A stretch of DNA of 64,000 bases from positions 62,001-126,000 of the forward strand of contig NZ_NFHZ01000001.1 of assembly GCF_002161555.1 (NCBI RefSeq), written 5' to 3'. The DNA comes from Barnesiella sp. An55. GTDB lineage: Bacteria > Bacteroidota > Bacteroidia > Bacteroidales > Barnesiellaceae. The first letter of the stretch is position 1. Each line of letters starts with the position of its first letter. Under the pieces are notes generated by a model. It ran no database searches, had not been told where the DNA came from, and saw nothing but the letters and a program-made list of their open reading frames with translations. This document shows positions 33,694 to 43,017 of this stretch, one piece after another. The translations under genes were made by a program, and so were the position numbers.

Positions 33694-35154
33694 ATGAAAA
33701 AACGGTTGCTACTGTTTCTTTCCGTTTGTTTTGTGGGTTTTGTTCTCCAGGCTTCGTCTCCCAAATATGAGACGCGGGCGGTGTGGCTTACGACAAACTG
33801 GGGACTGGACTGGCCTTCGCGTCCGGTGCGTACACCGGCCGATGCTCGCCGACAGCAGCAAGAACTAATCGATATTCTCGACCGGTTGCAGGCTACGGGA
33901 ATCAATACCGTGTTTTTTCAGGCTCGCATCAGGGGCGAGGTGTTTTATCCGTCGCAGTACGAGCCTTGGGCAACGGTATTGAGCGGTGGTCGCAATCCGG
34001 GATACGACCCGTTGGCTTTTGTTATCGACGAGTGTCACAAACGGGCCATGGAGTGCCATGCCTGGTTGGTTACTTTCCCCGTGGGGTCGAATCGTCAGGT
34101 GAAGAGACAGGGCCGTGCATCGGTAGTGGCTCGTCATCGTTCCTGGTGCAAACAACTCTCGGGCGAATGGTTTCTCGACCCGGGTAATCCCGAGGTGAGG
34201 AACTATTTGGTCGATGTGGTTCACGAGATCGTTTCGAAATATGATGTCGATGGTATTCATCTCGACTATGTGCGCTACCCCGACAATGCCCGCAAATTCT
34301 CCGATACCGATTCGTATCGCAAGTGGGGCAAGGGAGCCCCGTCGCTCATGAGTTGGCGAGAGGAGAATATCACGGCGACCGTCTTCTCGATTTATGACGA
34401 GGTGAAGCGATTGAAACCCTGGGTGAAGGTGAGCAGTGCTCCGTTGGGGCGTTATGCCTCGTTGCCCGGTTTTCCCGCTTCGTGGAGCTGCAAGGAGGCC
34501 GTTTCGCAGAATCCCAAACGATGGTTACAGGCGGGGAAACACGATCTTATTGCACCCATGATGTATTTCAGGGAGGAGAATTTCTATCCCTTCCTGTACG
34601 ATTGGGCCGCGTCGTGTCCGGCGGGAAGTGTGGCCAGTGGTATAGGAGTCTATCGACTCGACCGGGAGAGCGGCAACTGGTTGCTCGACGAGATCAAGCG
34701 GCAAATCGAGACTACCCGACAGGTGGGAGTGGGACAGGCCTATTTCCGTTACGGGAATCTTTATCGGCACACAGGACTCGATCAGTGGCTCGTGGCGTGG
34801 TTCTACCGTCACCCGGCCTTGACACCACGTTGCGTGGGTGCTCCGGTTCAATCGGTCGCAGCCCCCGAGTCGTTCAGGGTCGAGACTCATGATGCCGGAG
34901 CCACTTTGTCGTGGGGGAAGGTTGACGGGGCATTTACCTATGTTGTCTATGCTACCGACGATTCGCTGCGGGTCGAGGAGGGAGAGCAGATAGTGGCCGT
35001 GTTGCCCGGCACGGTGCATGAGTATATGGTGCCCGGTTCGTATCGTTGCTACGCAGTGGTGGCACGAGACCGATATGGCAACGAAAGTCTGCCCGTTGTG
35101 TGGATGCGTCGGCATATCGAACGGGAGAAATATGAGATAAAACTACATGAATAA
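33694..35154 (+). CDS. Exported family 10-like glycosyl hydrolase (DigH/YddW type)
   Basis: A 486-residue protein with a signal peptide (MKKRLLLFLSVCFVGFVLQA); the start follows the promoter element. The barrel (25-350) has ETRAVWLTTNWGLDWP, TGINTVFFQARIRGEVFYPS, DGIHLDYVRYPD with acidic residues near the active site, and DLIAPMMYF. Residues 395-475 look like a fibronectin III domain (PESFRVETHDAGATLSWGKVDGAFTYVVYA). E. coli DigH cleaves denuded peptidoglycan glycan strands, so an envelope role is likely here. Its stop overlaps an ATG at 35147, but the manA start is probably at 35174. Confidence 0.85.
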   Translation: MKKRLLLFLSVCFVGFVLQASSPKYETRAVWLTTNWGLDWPSRPVRTPADARRQQQELIDILDRLQATGINTVFFQARIRGEVFYPSQYEPWATVLSGGRNPGYDPLAFVIDECHKRAMECHAWLVTFPVGSNRQVKRQGRASVVARHRSWCKQLSGEWFLDPGNPEVRNYLVDVVHEIVSKYDVDGIHLDYVRYPDNARKFSDTDSYRKWGKGAPSLMSWREENITATVFSIYDEVKRLKPWVKVSSAPLGRYASLPGFPASWSCKEAVSQNPKRWLQAGKHDLIAPMMYFREENFYPFLYDWAASCPAGSVASGIGVYRLDRESGNWLLDEIKRQIETTRQVGVGQAYFRYGNLYRHTGLDQWLVAWFYRHPALTPRCVGAPVQSVAAPESFRVETHDAGATLSWGKVDGAFTYVVYATDDSLRVEEGEQIVAVLPGTVHEYMVPGSYRCYAVVARDRYGNESLPVVWMRRHIEREKYEIKLHE

Positions 35155-35173
35155 AATAAAACAAGAAAAAGCT

Positions 35174-36154
35174 ATGTATCCTTTGAAATTTGAAGACATC
35201 CTTCGCCCTATGATTTGGGGTGGAGAAGAGATTAGCCGGTTCAAGCAGTTACCCGAGATTCATCCCGGTATCGGCGAGAGTTGGGAGATATCTCAGGTGG
35301 GTGAGCGTATATCGATAGTCAGCGAAGGGGCCGACAAGGGCAAGACCATTACCGAGTTGGTGAAGCGCGACGGAGCCGCTTTGGTGGGCAAGCATGTGGC
35401 CGCCCGTTATGGCGAGCAGTTCCCGTTGTTGATTAAGTTTATCGATGCCCACGACAACCTCTCTATTCAGGTACACCCCAACGACGAGGTGGCCATGGCT
35501 CGTCATAACTCATTCGGTAAGACCGAGATGTGGTATGTTATCGATGCCAAACCGGGTTCGGGGCTTTACTCGGGATTTTCTCAACAGATTACCCCCGAAG
35601 AGTATGTCGAGCGTATCAAAAACAACACCATCACCGATGTGTTGCAATTCCACGAAGTGAAGAGCGGCGATGTGTTCTTCTTGCCGGCCGGTCGTATCCA
35701 CGCCATCTGCGAGGGTATCTTGATTGCCGAGATTCAGCAGAGTTCCGATATTACCTACCGCATTTATGATTATGACCGTCGCGATGCTCAAGGTAATCCC
35801 CGCCAGTTGCACATCGAGCAGTCGATAGCCGCTGTCGATTTCAAGATGTATGATAACCTGCGCACCCAATATGTAGCTCGCAATAACGATGCCGTCAACT
35901 TGGTAACGTGTCCCTATTTCGAGACCAACCTGATTGAAGTTGACCAAAGTGTGAAGCGCCCTGTGGCTGCACACGATTCGTTTGTAATTTATATGTGCAT
36001 GGGGGGTAAGGTTCGCCTGACCGATAACAACGGCTACACCATCACACTGCACCAGGGCCAGACGGCTTTGATTCCTGCCGCTCTCGAGAGCGTGACCATC
36101 GAGGCCGAGACTCCTGCCAAGATGCTCGAGTGTTATATTCCGGCTCAGAAGTGA
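35174..36154 (+). CDS. manA: Mannose-6-phosphate isomerase, class I
   Basis: A 326-residue cytosolic zinc enzyme that interconverts mannose 6-phosphate and fructose 6-phosphate. The ATG at 35174 is preferred because homologs begin MYPLKFEDIL; the upstream ATG at 35147 overlaps the previous gene by eight bases. Zinc and substrate residues lie in NLSIQVHPNDEVA, SFGKTEMWYVID and FFLPAGRIHAIC. Length fits the Bacteroidetes short type I enzymes. It follows the DigH-like gene and ends at a strong bidirectional terminator. Confidence 0.94.
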   Translation: MYPLKFEDILRPMIWGGEEISRFKQLPEIHPGIGESWEISQVGERISIVSEGADKGKTITELVKRDGAALVGKHVAARYGEQFPLLIKFIDAHDNLSIQVHPNDEVAMARHNSFGKTEMWYVIDAKPGSGLYSGFSQQITPEEYVERIKNNTITDVLQFHEVKSGDVFFLPAGRIHAICEGILIAEIQQSSDITYRIYDYDRRDAQGNPRQLHIEQSIAAVDFKMYDNLRTQYVARNNDAVNLVTCPYFETNLIEVDQSVKRPVAAHDSFVIYMCMGGKVRLTDNNGYTITLHQGQTALIPAALESVTIEAETPAKMLECYIPAQK

Positions 36155-36171
36155 ACCGTGGAGAGTAGATA

Positions 36172-36213
36172 AGAAAAGAGTAGCCGGGAAATTATTCCCG
36201 GCTACTCTTTTCT
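36172..36213. terminator. Perfect 19-bp bidirectional terminator
   Basis: AGAAAAGAGTAGCCGGGAA (36172-36190) pairs with 36195-36213 with no mismatch and a 4-base loop. It sits between convergent manA (stop 36154) and nth (stop 36256). Each strand's right arm is T-rich at its end. Confidence 0.9.
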
Positions 36214-36255
36214 ATATCATAAGTCTTAGTTTCTTTGATGGCCAGAGGTTGAGGT

Positions 36256-36912
36256 TTACTCCTCGCTCTTTGTCTTCCCGGAGCGGTTGTAGAACTTGCA
36301 ATATTCGCGTATTCCACACTCCAGACAATTGGGCTTGCGAGCCGTGCACACGTACCGTCCATGCAGGATGAGCCAATGGTGAGCGATAGGTAGCAAGTGT
36401 CCCGGTATGTTCTTGACCAAAGTCTTCTCGGTCTCGAGCGGAGTCTTTGAATTATTGGTAAGTCCTATGCGGTTGGAGACTCTGAATACATGGGTATCGA
36501 CAGCCATGGCCTCTTTGTGAAAGACAACCGATGCAACTACATTGGCGGTCTTGCGCCCCACGCCGGGCAGCTTTTGCAGCTCGTTTACCTCAGAGGGGAC
36601 TACGCCGCCAAACTCTTCGACGAGAGTGCGGGCCATGCCCACCAAATGTTTCGACTTGTTGTTGGGGTATGACACGCTTTTGACATAGGGGAAGACCTCT
36701 TCGGGGGTGGCTTGGGCCATCGCCTGGGGAGTTGGGAAGGCCTCGAAGAGAGCCGGAGTCACCATATTTACCCGTTTGTCGGTACATTGCGCCGAGAGAA
36801 TCACAGCAACAAGCAGCTGAAACGGGTCGTGATAGTGCAGTTCGGTTTCGGCAACCGGTCGGTTCTCTTGAAACCACTTGATCACTCCTTCGTATCGTTC
36901 CTTTGTAGTCAT
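36256..36912 (-). CDS. nth: Endonuclease III (DNA glycosylase/AP lyase)
   Basis: A 218-residue base-excision repair enzyme that removes oxidised pyrimidines. The helix-hairpin-helix has LPGVGRKTANVV with catalytic Lys121, and Asp139 lies in AVDTHVFRVSNR. The 4Fe-4S cluster is held by Cys189, Cys196, Cys199 and Cys205. All key residues are present and the length is typical. It lies 98 bases after pheS on the same strand, and may be co-transcribed or have its own promoter; I see no clear box. Confidence 0.97.
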   Translation of the reverse strand: MTTKERYEGVIKWFQENRPVAETELHYHDPFQLLVAVILSAQCTDKRVNMVTPALFEAFPTPQAMAQATPEEVFPYVKSVSYPNNKSKHLVGMARTLVEEFGGVVPSEVNELQKLPGVGRKTANVVASVVFHKEAMAVDTHVFRVSNRIGLTNNSKTPLETEKTLVKNIPGHLLPIAHHWLILHGRYVCTARKPNCLECGIREYCKFYNRSGKTKSEE

Positions 36913-37010
36913 AGCGCTATACTTGATTTATCATGAGATGATGCAGAACCCCTTGCGCGTGTTTGCTACATGCTGGCGGTTTCTGCTTGCACTCCTTGTA
37001 ATATCGACGG

Positions 37011-38030
37011 TTAATGGGCCGACTGGAACTCCTCGAGGAAACGCACATCGTTCTCGGAGAACATGCGCAAGTCTTTTACTTTGTATTTGAGGTTGGTAAT
37101 ACGTTCGATACCCATACCCAAGGCATAACCGCTATATACTTTGCTGTCGATGCCACAGGCGTCAAGTACATTGGGATCGACCATGCCGCAGCCCAGAATC
37201 TCTACCCAGCCGGTGTGCTTGCAGAAGGCGCAGCCTTTACCCCCGCAAATGTTGCACGAGATATCCATCTCGGCCGAAGGCTCGGTGAAGGGGAAGTAGG
37301 AGGGGCGGAGCCGTATTTGGGTTTCGTTGCCAAACATCTCCTTGGCAAAGTAGAGAAGTGCCTGTTTCAAATCGGCAAACGATACATTCTTGTCGATGTA
37401 GAGAGCCTCTACCTGGTGGAAGAAACAGTGTGCCCGGTACGATATGGCCTCGTTACGATATACGCGCCCCGGGCAGATGATGCGGATAGGGGGCTGTGCA
37501 TGCTCCATCGTGCGGGTCTGTACCGACGAAGTGTGGGTGCGCAGCAGAATATCGGGCGACCGCTGGATGAAGAAGGTGTCTTGCATATCGCGGGCGGGGT
37601 GATCTTCGGCAAAGTTCAACGCCGAGAATACGTGCCAGTCGTCTTCAATCTCGGGACCCTCGGCAATCGAGAAACCCAACCGGCCAAAGATGTCGCAAAT
37701 TTCGTTCTTTACCAAAGAGAGCGGATGTCTCGAACCCAGCGGAATGGGATAGGCCGTACGGGTGAGGTCGATATTTTGCTCGTCGGAGTGAGTCTCTTCA
37801 AACTCGCTTTTCAACTCGTTGAGTTTTTCGAGAGCCCGTTCTTTCAGTTCGTTCAATTGCTTGCCCATTTCACGTTTCTGGTCGGCAGCCACATTTCTGA
37901 AGTCGTTGAAAAGTTGCGAAATCTCTCCCTTTTTGCTGAGGTATTTTATACGAATAGCCTCTAAATCTTCTGATTTAGAAACTTTTAATGCTTCGATTTC
38001 TTCTCTGATACGTTGGATTTTTTCAATCAT
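37011..38030 (-). CDS. pheS: Phenylalanine-tRNA ligase alpha subunit
   Basis: A 339-residue subunit; the start at 38030 is chosen because the family begins MIEKIQRIREEIE, and the ATG ten codons earlier lies almost on the -7 element. N-terminal coiled coil (1-85) binds tRNA-Phe. The class II catalytic core has HPLSLVKNEICDIFGRLGFSIAEGPEIE (motif 1), RTHTSSVQTRTME (motif 2 region) and the closing GMGIERITNLKYKV (motif 3). A zinc-like Cys cluster CNICGGKGCAFC is in the catalytic domain. The beta subunit pheT is not in this window. Confidence 0.97.
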   Translation of the reverse strand: MIEKIQRIREEIEALKVSKSEDLEAIRIKYLSKKGEISQLFNDFRNVAADQKREMGKQLNELKERALEKLNELKSEFEETHSDEQNIDLTRTAYPIPLGSRHPLSLVKNEICDIFGRLGFSIAEGPEIEDDWHVFSALNFAEDHPARDMQDTFFIQRSPDILLRTHTSSVQTRTMEHAQPPIRIICPGRVYRNEAISYRAHCFFHQVEALYIDKNVSFADLKQALLYFAKEMFGNETQIRLRPSYFPFTEPSAEMDISCNICGGKGCAFCKHTGWVEILGCGMVDPNVLDACGIDSKVYSGYALGMGIERITNLKYKVKDLRMFSENDVRFLEEFQSAH

Positions 38031-38057
38031 ACCTGTGTACTTCTTAGATTCAAAATG

Positions 38058-38065
38058 CAAATTTA
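38058..38065 (-). promoter_or_regulatory. -7 element of pheS
   Basis: TAAATTTG on the minus strand (38065-38058), about 27 bases before the ATG at 38030. A good TTTG box is not found at the expected distance. I see no attenuator or T-box in the short leader. Confidence 0.5.
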
Positions 38066-38162
38066 ATAATAAATGATGTCTTGCCGGGTGGATTTGGTCG
38101 AAATATTTTTGGCTTACGTCTAAAAAAAGAGGTTTAGCGATGAAGAAATCGACCTTTATTAC

Positions 38163-38170
38163 TACTTTTG
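38163..38170 (+). promoter_or_regulatory. -7 element of tilS
   Basis: TACTTTTG at 38163-38170, 25 bases before the ATG at 38196. The upstream box is weak. Confidence 0.5.
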
Positions 38171-38195
38171 TTTTACTTTTTCAAGGTAAGTCTCT

Positions 38196-39545
38196 ATGCT
38201 AAAACTTCCGTTCCTGCAACAGATTGAGTCGTTTATTGCCGATAACCACCTGTTGGACAAGTCGGCCCCCGTTGTCGTGGGTATAAGCGGCGGAGCCGAT
38301 TCGGTGGCGCTGCTTCATGTGCTCACCCGGCTGGGCTATGCGTGTATCGCCTGCCATTGCAATTTCAATCTGAGGGGCGACGAGTCGCTGCGAGACCGCA
38401 ATTTTACCTGCGAGATTGCGCGGCAGTGGGGGATACCTTTCGACGAAGTCTCGTTCGATACAGAACCGTATGCCCGGGAAAACGGTCTGTCCATCGAGAT
38501 GGCTTGCCGCCGATTGCGCTACGACTGGTTCGAAGAAAAGCGCTTGCAATATGGGGCTCAGGCAATTGCCGTGGCCCATCATCGCGATGACAGCGTAGAG
38601 ACTTTGCTATTGAATCTGGTGCGGGGAACAGGCATTGCCGGACTCACGTCAATGCGTCCTCGTAACGGTTTTGTGGTGCGTCCCTTTCTGCCGGTCTCGA
38701 GGCAGGAAATAGAGCAATACCTCTCGGATCAGAAGCTTTCGCACGTGGTCGATCATACCAATCTCGAGGCAATTTATGTGCGGAATAAAATCAGGCTCGA
38801 GGTGCTGCCGTTGCTTCGTACGATCAACCCCTCGGCCGACCGTTCCATCTATGCCACCATGCAGAATTTGAGAGAGGTGGAGCGTGTTTATCGCCAGGCT
38901 ATCGAGCAAGAGCAGCGCGAGGTGTTGGTCGCTGAAGGAGCCCAAGTGCGTATCCCCATTGATCGACTTAGGGCGCTCCCGTCGCCGCGGGCCTTTTTGT
39001 TTGAATTGCTTTCGCCTCATGGTTTTGTACCCGACCAGATCGACGAGATATTGACCGCTTGTGACGGTGAGTCGGGCCGAGTGTTTCTGGTTCCCGGGCA
39101 ACGTGTCGTAAAAGACCGCGATGCGTTGATATGGGTGCAGCAGGAGGCCGACTTGTCGGCCGACGATGTAGTGGTCACTATTGCATCGGCCCGGGATGCC
39201 GAGGCGTTTTTGGAAGGACGCTTGTCGTATCGTTGTGTGAGTAGCGAATCGTATGAGGTACCTCGAGACAAGGCTTATGCCTCTTTCGACCTGGACAAGA
39301 TTACATTCCCGCTTACTGTTCGCCGATGGCGCATAGGAGATCGTTTCCGGCCATTCGGCATGAAGGGGAGCCGCAAGTTGAGCGATTATTTTGCCGACCG
39401 CAAATATTCCTTAATCGATAAATCCAATGCTCTGTTGCTGTGTTCGGGCGATACGATTCTGTGGATCTTGGGTGAGCGAACAGCCGATGGATACCGGGTT
39501 ACACCCGATACGAAAAGAATTATCGAATTTAATTATAAAAAATAG
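38196..39545 (+). CDS. tilS: tRNA(Ile)-lysidine synthetase
   Basis: A 449-residue enzyme that converts C34 of tRNA-Ile(CAU) to lysidine with ATP and lysine, changing the codon read from AUG to AUA. The PP-loop SGGADS is at residues 31-36. The catalytic N-domain continues to about 215 (VAHHRDDSVETLLLNLVRGTG, RNKIRLEVLP), followed by the central and C-terminal domains (about 245-449). The C-terminal domain has ITFPLTVRRWRIGDRFRPFGMKGSRKLSDYF. Full length. It stands upstream of rho with a 206-base gap. Confidence 0.95.
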   Translation: MLKLPFLQQIESFIADNHLLDKSAPVVVGISGGADSVALLHVLTRLGYACIACHCNFNLRGDESLRDRNFTCEIARQWGIPFDEVSFDTEPYARENGLSIEMACRRLRYDWFEEKRLQYGAQAIAVAHHRDDSVETLLLNLVRGTGIAGLTSMRPRNGFVVRPFLPVSRQEIEQYLSDQKLSHVVDHTNLEAIYVRNKIRLEVLPLLRTINPSADRSIYATMQNLREVERVYRQAIEQEQREVLVAEGAQVRIPIDRLRALPSPRAFLFELLSPHGFVPDQIDEILTACDGESGRVFLVPGQRVVKDRDALIWVQQEADLSADDVVVTIASARDAEAFLEGRLSYRCVSSESYEVPRDKAYASFDLDKITFPLTVRRWRIGDRFRPFGMKGSRKLSDYFADRKYSLIDKSNALLLCSGDTILWILGERTADGYRVTPDTKRIIEFNYKK

Positions 39546-39572
39546 TTAAAATACAAACTTAATTTTACAATC

Positions 39573-39605
39573 CTTGTTTTGTTTGGTAAATCAGCCGTAT
39601 ATTTG
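39573..39605 (+). promoter_or_regulatory. Promoter of rho
   Basis: CTTG at 39573-39576, 21 bases, TATATTTG at 39598-39605. One mismatch in the upstream box. It leaves a leader of about 145 bases. A second TATATTTG (39665-39672) lies nearer the gene but has no upstream box. Confidence 0.6.
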
Positions 39606-39639
39606 TTCACTGAATTGCGTAGTGAAAATTCTGTACGCA
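39606..39639 (+). promoter_or_regulatory. Candidate alternative hairpins in the rho leader
   Basis: TTCACT (39606-39611) can pair with AGTGAA (39621-39626), while TGCGTA (39616-39621) can pair with TACGCA (39634-39639). The arms share base 39621, so the two stems exclude each other. This could be an autoregulatory leader, as rho is autoregulated in E. coli, but the stems are only six pairs long. Confidence 0.3.
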
Positions 39640-39751
39640 GCATAATTCAAGCAAATCCAATAGATATATTTGTTTTTTCGGCCGGTATGTATCTAGGGCA
39701 TACAGGGTGCGTCGATAAATATAAAGTGTAAATCATATTTATTTACTATTC

Positions 39752-41842
39752 ATGTATAATATTTTAGAATTAAGCGCTAAGACTCTTGACCAGTTAAAAG
39801 CGATAGCCACCGAGATGGGTATTCAGAAAATTGACAGCTCTGAAAAGGAAGATCTTGTCTATAAGATTCTGGATCAGCAGGCTATCGACATGGCCAGTAA
39901 AGCTGCAGCCAATCCTCCTGCTCCTAAGAAAAGAGGGCCTAAACCTAAAAAGAATAAAGAAAAGACAGCCTCCGACAAACCGAAGGAGACCGAAAATAAA
40001 CCCGATGCAGAACCGGCTGATGCCGCTGCCGCAACGGACTCGAGCAATGCGAATGAACCGAAGAAAAGAGGTCGGAAAAAGAAAAACGAAACCAAGGGTA
40101 ACAGCACGCCCGAGAAAACAGCCGAACCTGTTGAGACTCCCGATTTGAAAGAGATATCGGCTATTATCGAAGAGACGGGCCTGGCTTCTCATCCTGCTCT
40201 GAAAGAACCTGTGGCCGAGCTGTTTGAAAATTTGAAAGAGAATACAGCGCCTGTGGTAGAACATACTCCGGCAGCTGAAACACCCGAGGCTCAACCTCAA
40301 CAACCTCAAGCAATGGGTGGGCAGACCAAGCAGCGTAAACGGATTCAGAAGAAAGCCGTTCTCGTAGAGTCGGCCAGCGACGCCCAACCGCAGCAACCTG
40401 CACTCCCCTTGACTTCACAGTCTGTCGAGGCTCAACCTCAAAGCGACAATAAATCTGCCGAGGAGCAACCGCAACAACCGGTTCAACCCCAACCGATACA
40501 ACAGCAACAGCCCCAACAACAGCCTCAGCAACACCAGCAGTCGTCGCAACTGCCTCCGTTGCAACCTTCGTCGCTGCAAACATTCTTCCCGCACAGCGAA
40601 AAACAACGGTTCGTTCCCCGTGGACAACGTACTTTCGTACCTCAGAACCGCATCAATAATCCCAACAACAATCAAAACCAGCAACCTGCTCCCGAGCCGA
40701 AACCGGTCGAAAAGCCTTATGATTTCGACGGTATTCTCACTGGCGTAGGTGTGTTGGAGATGATGCCCGACGGGTACGGATTCCTCCGTTCGTCGGATTA
40801 TAACTACCTCACGTCGCCCGACGATGTATATGTATCGCAGTCGCAAATCAAGCTGTTTGGCTTGAAGACGGGCGATGTAGTCGAGGGGCCCATCCGCCCG
40901 CCCAAGGAGGGTGAGAAGTATTTCCCGTTGGTGAAGGTCGAGAAAATCAACGGTCGCACGCCCGAGTATGTGCGTGACCGGGTTCCGTTCGATCACTTGA
41001 CTCCGCTTTTCCCCGATGAGAAATTCGACTTGACCAGCGGTAAGTATTGCAACCTATCGACCCGTGTGGTTGATATGTTTTCGCCCATTGGCAAAGGTCA
41101 GCGTGGCTTGATCGTAGCTCCCCCGAAAACCGGTAAAACGGTATTGCTGAAAGATATTGCCAACGCTATCTCGGAGAATCACCCCGAGGTCTATATGATT
41201 ATCCTTCTCATCGACGAGCGTCCCGAGGAGGTAACCGATATGGCTCGCAGTGTGAAGGCCGAAGTTATTTCCTCGACTTTCGACGAACCTGCCGAGCGTC
41301 ATGTGAAAGTGGCCAGCATCGTGCTGGAGAAAGCCAAACGTATGGTTGAATGTGGTCACGACGTAGTGATTCTGCTCGACTCCATTACTCGTCTGGCTCG
41401 GGCTTACAACACGGTATCGCCTGCATCGGGCAAGGTGCTTTCGGGTGGTGTCGATGCCAACGCCCTGCACAAGCCCAAACGCTTCTTTGGTGCAGCCCGT
41501 AATATCGAGAATGGCGGTAGCCTCACGATTATCGCTACGGCCTTGACAGAGACGGGCTCGAAGATGGACGAGGTGATTTTCGAAGAGTTCAAGGGAACCG
41601 GCAACATGGAGTTGCAACTCGACCGGAAACTCTCCAACAAGCGCATCTTCCCGGCTGTCGATATTACGGCTTCGAGTACTCGTCGCGACGACCTGCTATT
41701 GCCTAAAGATACGCTCAACCGCATGTGGATATTACGCCGCTATCTATCGGATATGAACTCGATCGAGGCTATGGAATTCATGAGAGACCGCATGGAACGT
41801 ACCTCGTCGAACGAGGAACTGTTGCTGTCGATGAACGACTAA
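39752..41842 (+). CDS. rho: Transcription termination factor Rho with long disordered insert
   Basis: A 696-residue hexameric RNA helicase that ends transcription. Residues 1-45 form the N-terminal helical domain ([20 protein letters not shown]). Residues about 50-325 are a low-complexity Lys/Ala/Glu then Gln/Pro-rich insert absent from E. coli Rho (419 residues). The RNA-binding cold-shock-like domain follows ([20 protein letters not shown]). The ATPase core has Walker A APPKTGKT with Lys462, Walker [11 protein letters not shown] and the Q-loop/R-loop region. Bacteroides Rho proteins are known to carry such inserts, which in B. thetaiotaomicron promote phase separation (literature recall). 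A terminator follows. Confidence 0.97.
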   Translation: MYNILELSAKTLDQLKAIATEMGIQKIDSSEKEDLVYKILDQQAIDMASKAAANPPAPKKRGPKPKKNKEKTASDKPKETENKPDAEPADAAAATDSSNANEPKKRGRKKKNETKGNSTPEKTAEPVETPDLKEISAIIEETGLASHPALKEPVAELFENLKENTAPVVEHTPAAETPEAQPQQPQAMGGQTKQRKRIQKKAVLVESASDAQPQQPALPLTSQSVEAQPQSDNKSAEEQPQQPVQPQPIQQQQPQQQPQQHQQSSQLPPLQPSSLQTFFPHSEKQRFVPRGQRTFVPQNRINNPNNNQNQQPAPEPKPVEKPYDFDGILTGVGVLEMMPDGYGFLRSSDYNYLTSPDDVYVSQSQIKLFGLKTGDVVEGPIRPPKEGEKYFPLVKVEKINGRTPEYVRDRVPFDHLTPLFPDEKFDLTSGKYCNLSTRVVDMFSPIGKGQRGLIVAPPKTGKTVLLKDIANAISENHPEVYMIILLIDERPEEVTDMARSVKAEVISSTFDEPAERHVKVASIVLEKAKRMVECGHDVVILLDSITRLARAYNTVSPASGKVLSGGVDANALHKPKRFFGAARNIENGGSLTIIATALTETGSKMDEVIFEEFKGTGNMELQLDRKLSNKRIFPAVDITASSTRRDDLLLPKDTLNRMWILRRYLSDMNSIEAMEFMRDRMERTSSNEELLLSMND

Positions 41843-41884
41843 TCTGTTTTGAGAGGGGCGAGTTCTCTCTCTTATCGAATATTG

Positions 41885-41928
41885 AACCCCGGGAGCAGAA
41901 GAGAAAAGCTCTCGGGGTTTATTTTTAT
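41885..41928 (+). terminator. Rho-independent terminator after rho
   Basis: AACCCCGGGAGC (41885-41896) pairs with GCTCTCGGGGTT (41908-41919) with one G-U pair, followed by TTATTTTTATT. It lies 43 bases after the rho stop. Confidence 0.88.
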
Positions 41929-41966
41929 TAAAGGTTGGCAGGATACAAAACCAGCGATAAAATAGC

Positions 41967-41974
41967 TACCTTTG
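41967..41974 (+). promoter_or_regulatory. -7 element of ybaK
   Basis: TACCTTTG at 41967-41974, 23 bases before the ATG at 41998. The upstream TTTG box is not recognisable. The sequence TTAGGAGAT just before the ATG resembles a ribosome binding site, rare in this window. Confidence 0.5.
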
Positions 41975-41997
41975 CTCCCCGTTAGGAGATGTGACTT

Positions 41998-42474
41998 ATG
42001 AAAATAAACAAGACCAATGCGGCCCGGTTGCTCGACCGGGGAAAAATCGCTTACGAGCTGGTCCCGTATGAGGTTGACGAGAATAATCTGGCAGCTACTC
42101 ATGTGGCCGAACAGTTGGGCGAAGATATTGCCCAGGTATTCAAAACCCTGGTATTGCGAGGCGACAAGCACGGCATATTTGTGTGCGTGATTCCCGGCGA
42201 CAAGGAGGTCGATTTGAAAAAAGCGGCCAAGATGTCGGGCAACAAAAGCGCCGAGATGATAGCCATGAAGGAGCTTTTACCCACGACAGGATATATTCGT
42301 GGCGGTTGTTCGCCTATTGGCATGAAGAAAAACTTTCCCGTCTATATTCAGGAGAGTTGTCTTTCGCACGACTATATCTATATCAGTGCCGGGCAGCGTG
42401 GCCTGCAGATTAAAATCGCACCCAACGACCTGATCGGTTTCGTTTCGGCTCAGGTGGGCGATATGATTGATTAA
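41998..42474 (+). CDS. ybaK: Cys-tRNA(Pro)/Cys-tRNA deacylase, YbaK type
   Basis: A 158-residue trans-editing enzyme that frees misacylated tRNA-Pro carrying cysteine. The YbaK/EbsC fold fits: start KINKTNAARLLDRGKIAYELVPYEVDEN, then GIFVCVIPGDKEVDLKKAAKMSG and GYIRGGCSPIGMKKNFPVYI, where Cys and Lys lie around the editing pocket. Full length for the family. It converges with the NUDIX gene 21 bases further on. Confidence 0.93.
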   Translation: MKINKTNAARLLDRGKIAYELVPYEVDENNLAATHVAEQLGEDIAQVFKTLVLRGDKHGIFVCVIPGDKEVDLKKAAKMSGNKSAEMIAMKELLPTTGYIRGGCSPIGMKKNFPVYIQESCLSHDYIYISAGQRGLQIKIAPNDLIGFVSAQVGDMID

Positions 42475-42495
42475 TTCGTCGATATTCTCGCTTGC

Positions 42496-43017
42496 TCAGA
42501 TTTCGTGGGTGGCCTGCAGAAGCAGGGGCTCGATGCGCAGGAACTCCTGCTCGAAGTTGGGGGTAAAGACTCCTTTCCCCTGGTTCTGGTGTATCTCGGC
42601 GATAGGCCAGTATCGGCCGGCATCGATTTCGACAGGGTCTATGGTTATGGGGCCGTCGTAGCAGGTATAGTAGGCATGTACCATTTCACGCTCACGGGCC
42701 GATTCGAAGATATAGGTAATTGCCGGGTGTGGGGTGAATTGTGTAATGCCCAACTCTTCACGCACTTCACGAGCCAGGGCTTCCTCGATGTGCTCGCCAT
42801 AATCGACGTGTCCGCCTACGGCTGTATCCCATTTACCGGGTTGTATGTCTTTGCTCATCGAACGTTTTTGCAGGTACAGGTCGCCGTGGCGGTTGAGAAT
42901 GTGCAGATGCACGACAGGGTGGAGCAGTTTGGAACCGTTGTGGCACTCCTGTCGGGTGGCCTTGCCGATGACCCTCCCTTGCTCGTCGATTAAAGGAAAC
43001 CATTCTTCTTTACTCAT
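42496..43017 (-). CDS. NUDIX hydrolase (isopentenyl-isomerase-like subgroup)
   Basis: A 173-residue protein. The Nudix box GGHVDYGEHIEEALAREVREELG is complete (about 68-90), with all acidic residues for divalent metal. The start EEWFPLIDEQGRVIGKATRQECHNG resembles the YfcD and IDI-like subgroup, so a role on a diphosphate-linked nucleotide or isoprenoid is possible; the substrate is unknown. Its ATG overlaps the topB stop by four bases (43014-43017), so it is translationally coupled to topoisomerase III. Confidence 0.88.
   Translation of the reverse strand: MSKEEWFPLIDEQGRVIGKATRQECHNGSKLLHPVVHLHILNRHGDLYLQKRSMSKDIQPGKWDTAVGGHVDYGEHIEEALAREVREELGITQFTPHPAITYIFESAREREMVHAYYTCYDGPITIDPVEIDAGRYWPIAEIHQNQGKGVFTPNFEQEFLRIEPLLLQATHEI

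Noticed and set aside
40480-40580. CAA/CAG-rich repeat as a possible microsatellite or mobile remnant
   Set aside because: It is in frame within rho and encodes the Gln/Pro part of the insert, so it is coding low complexity rather than an inserted element.
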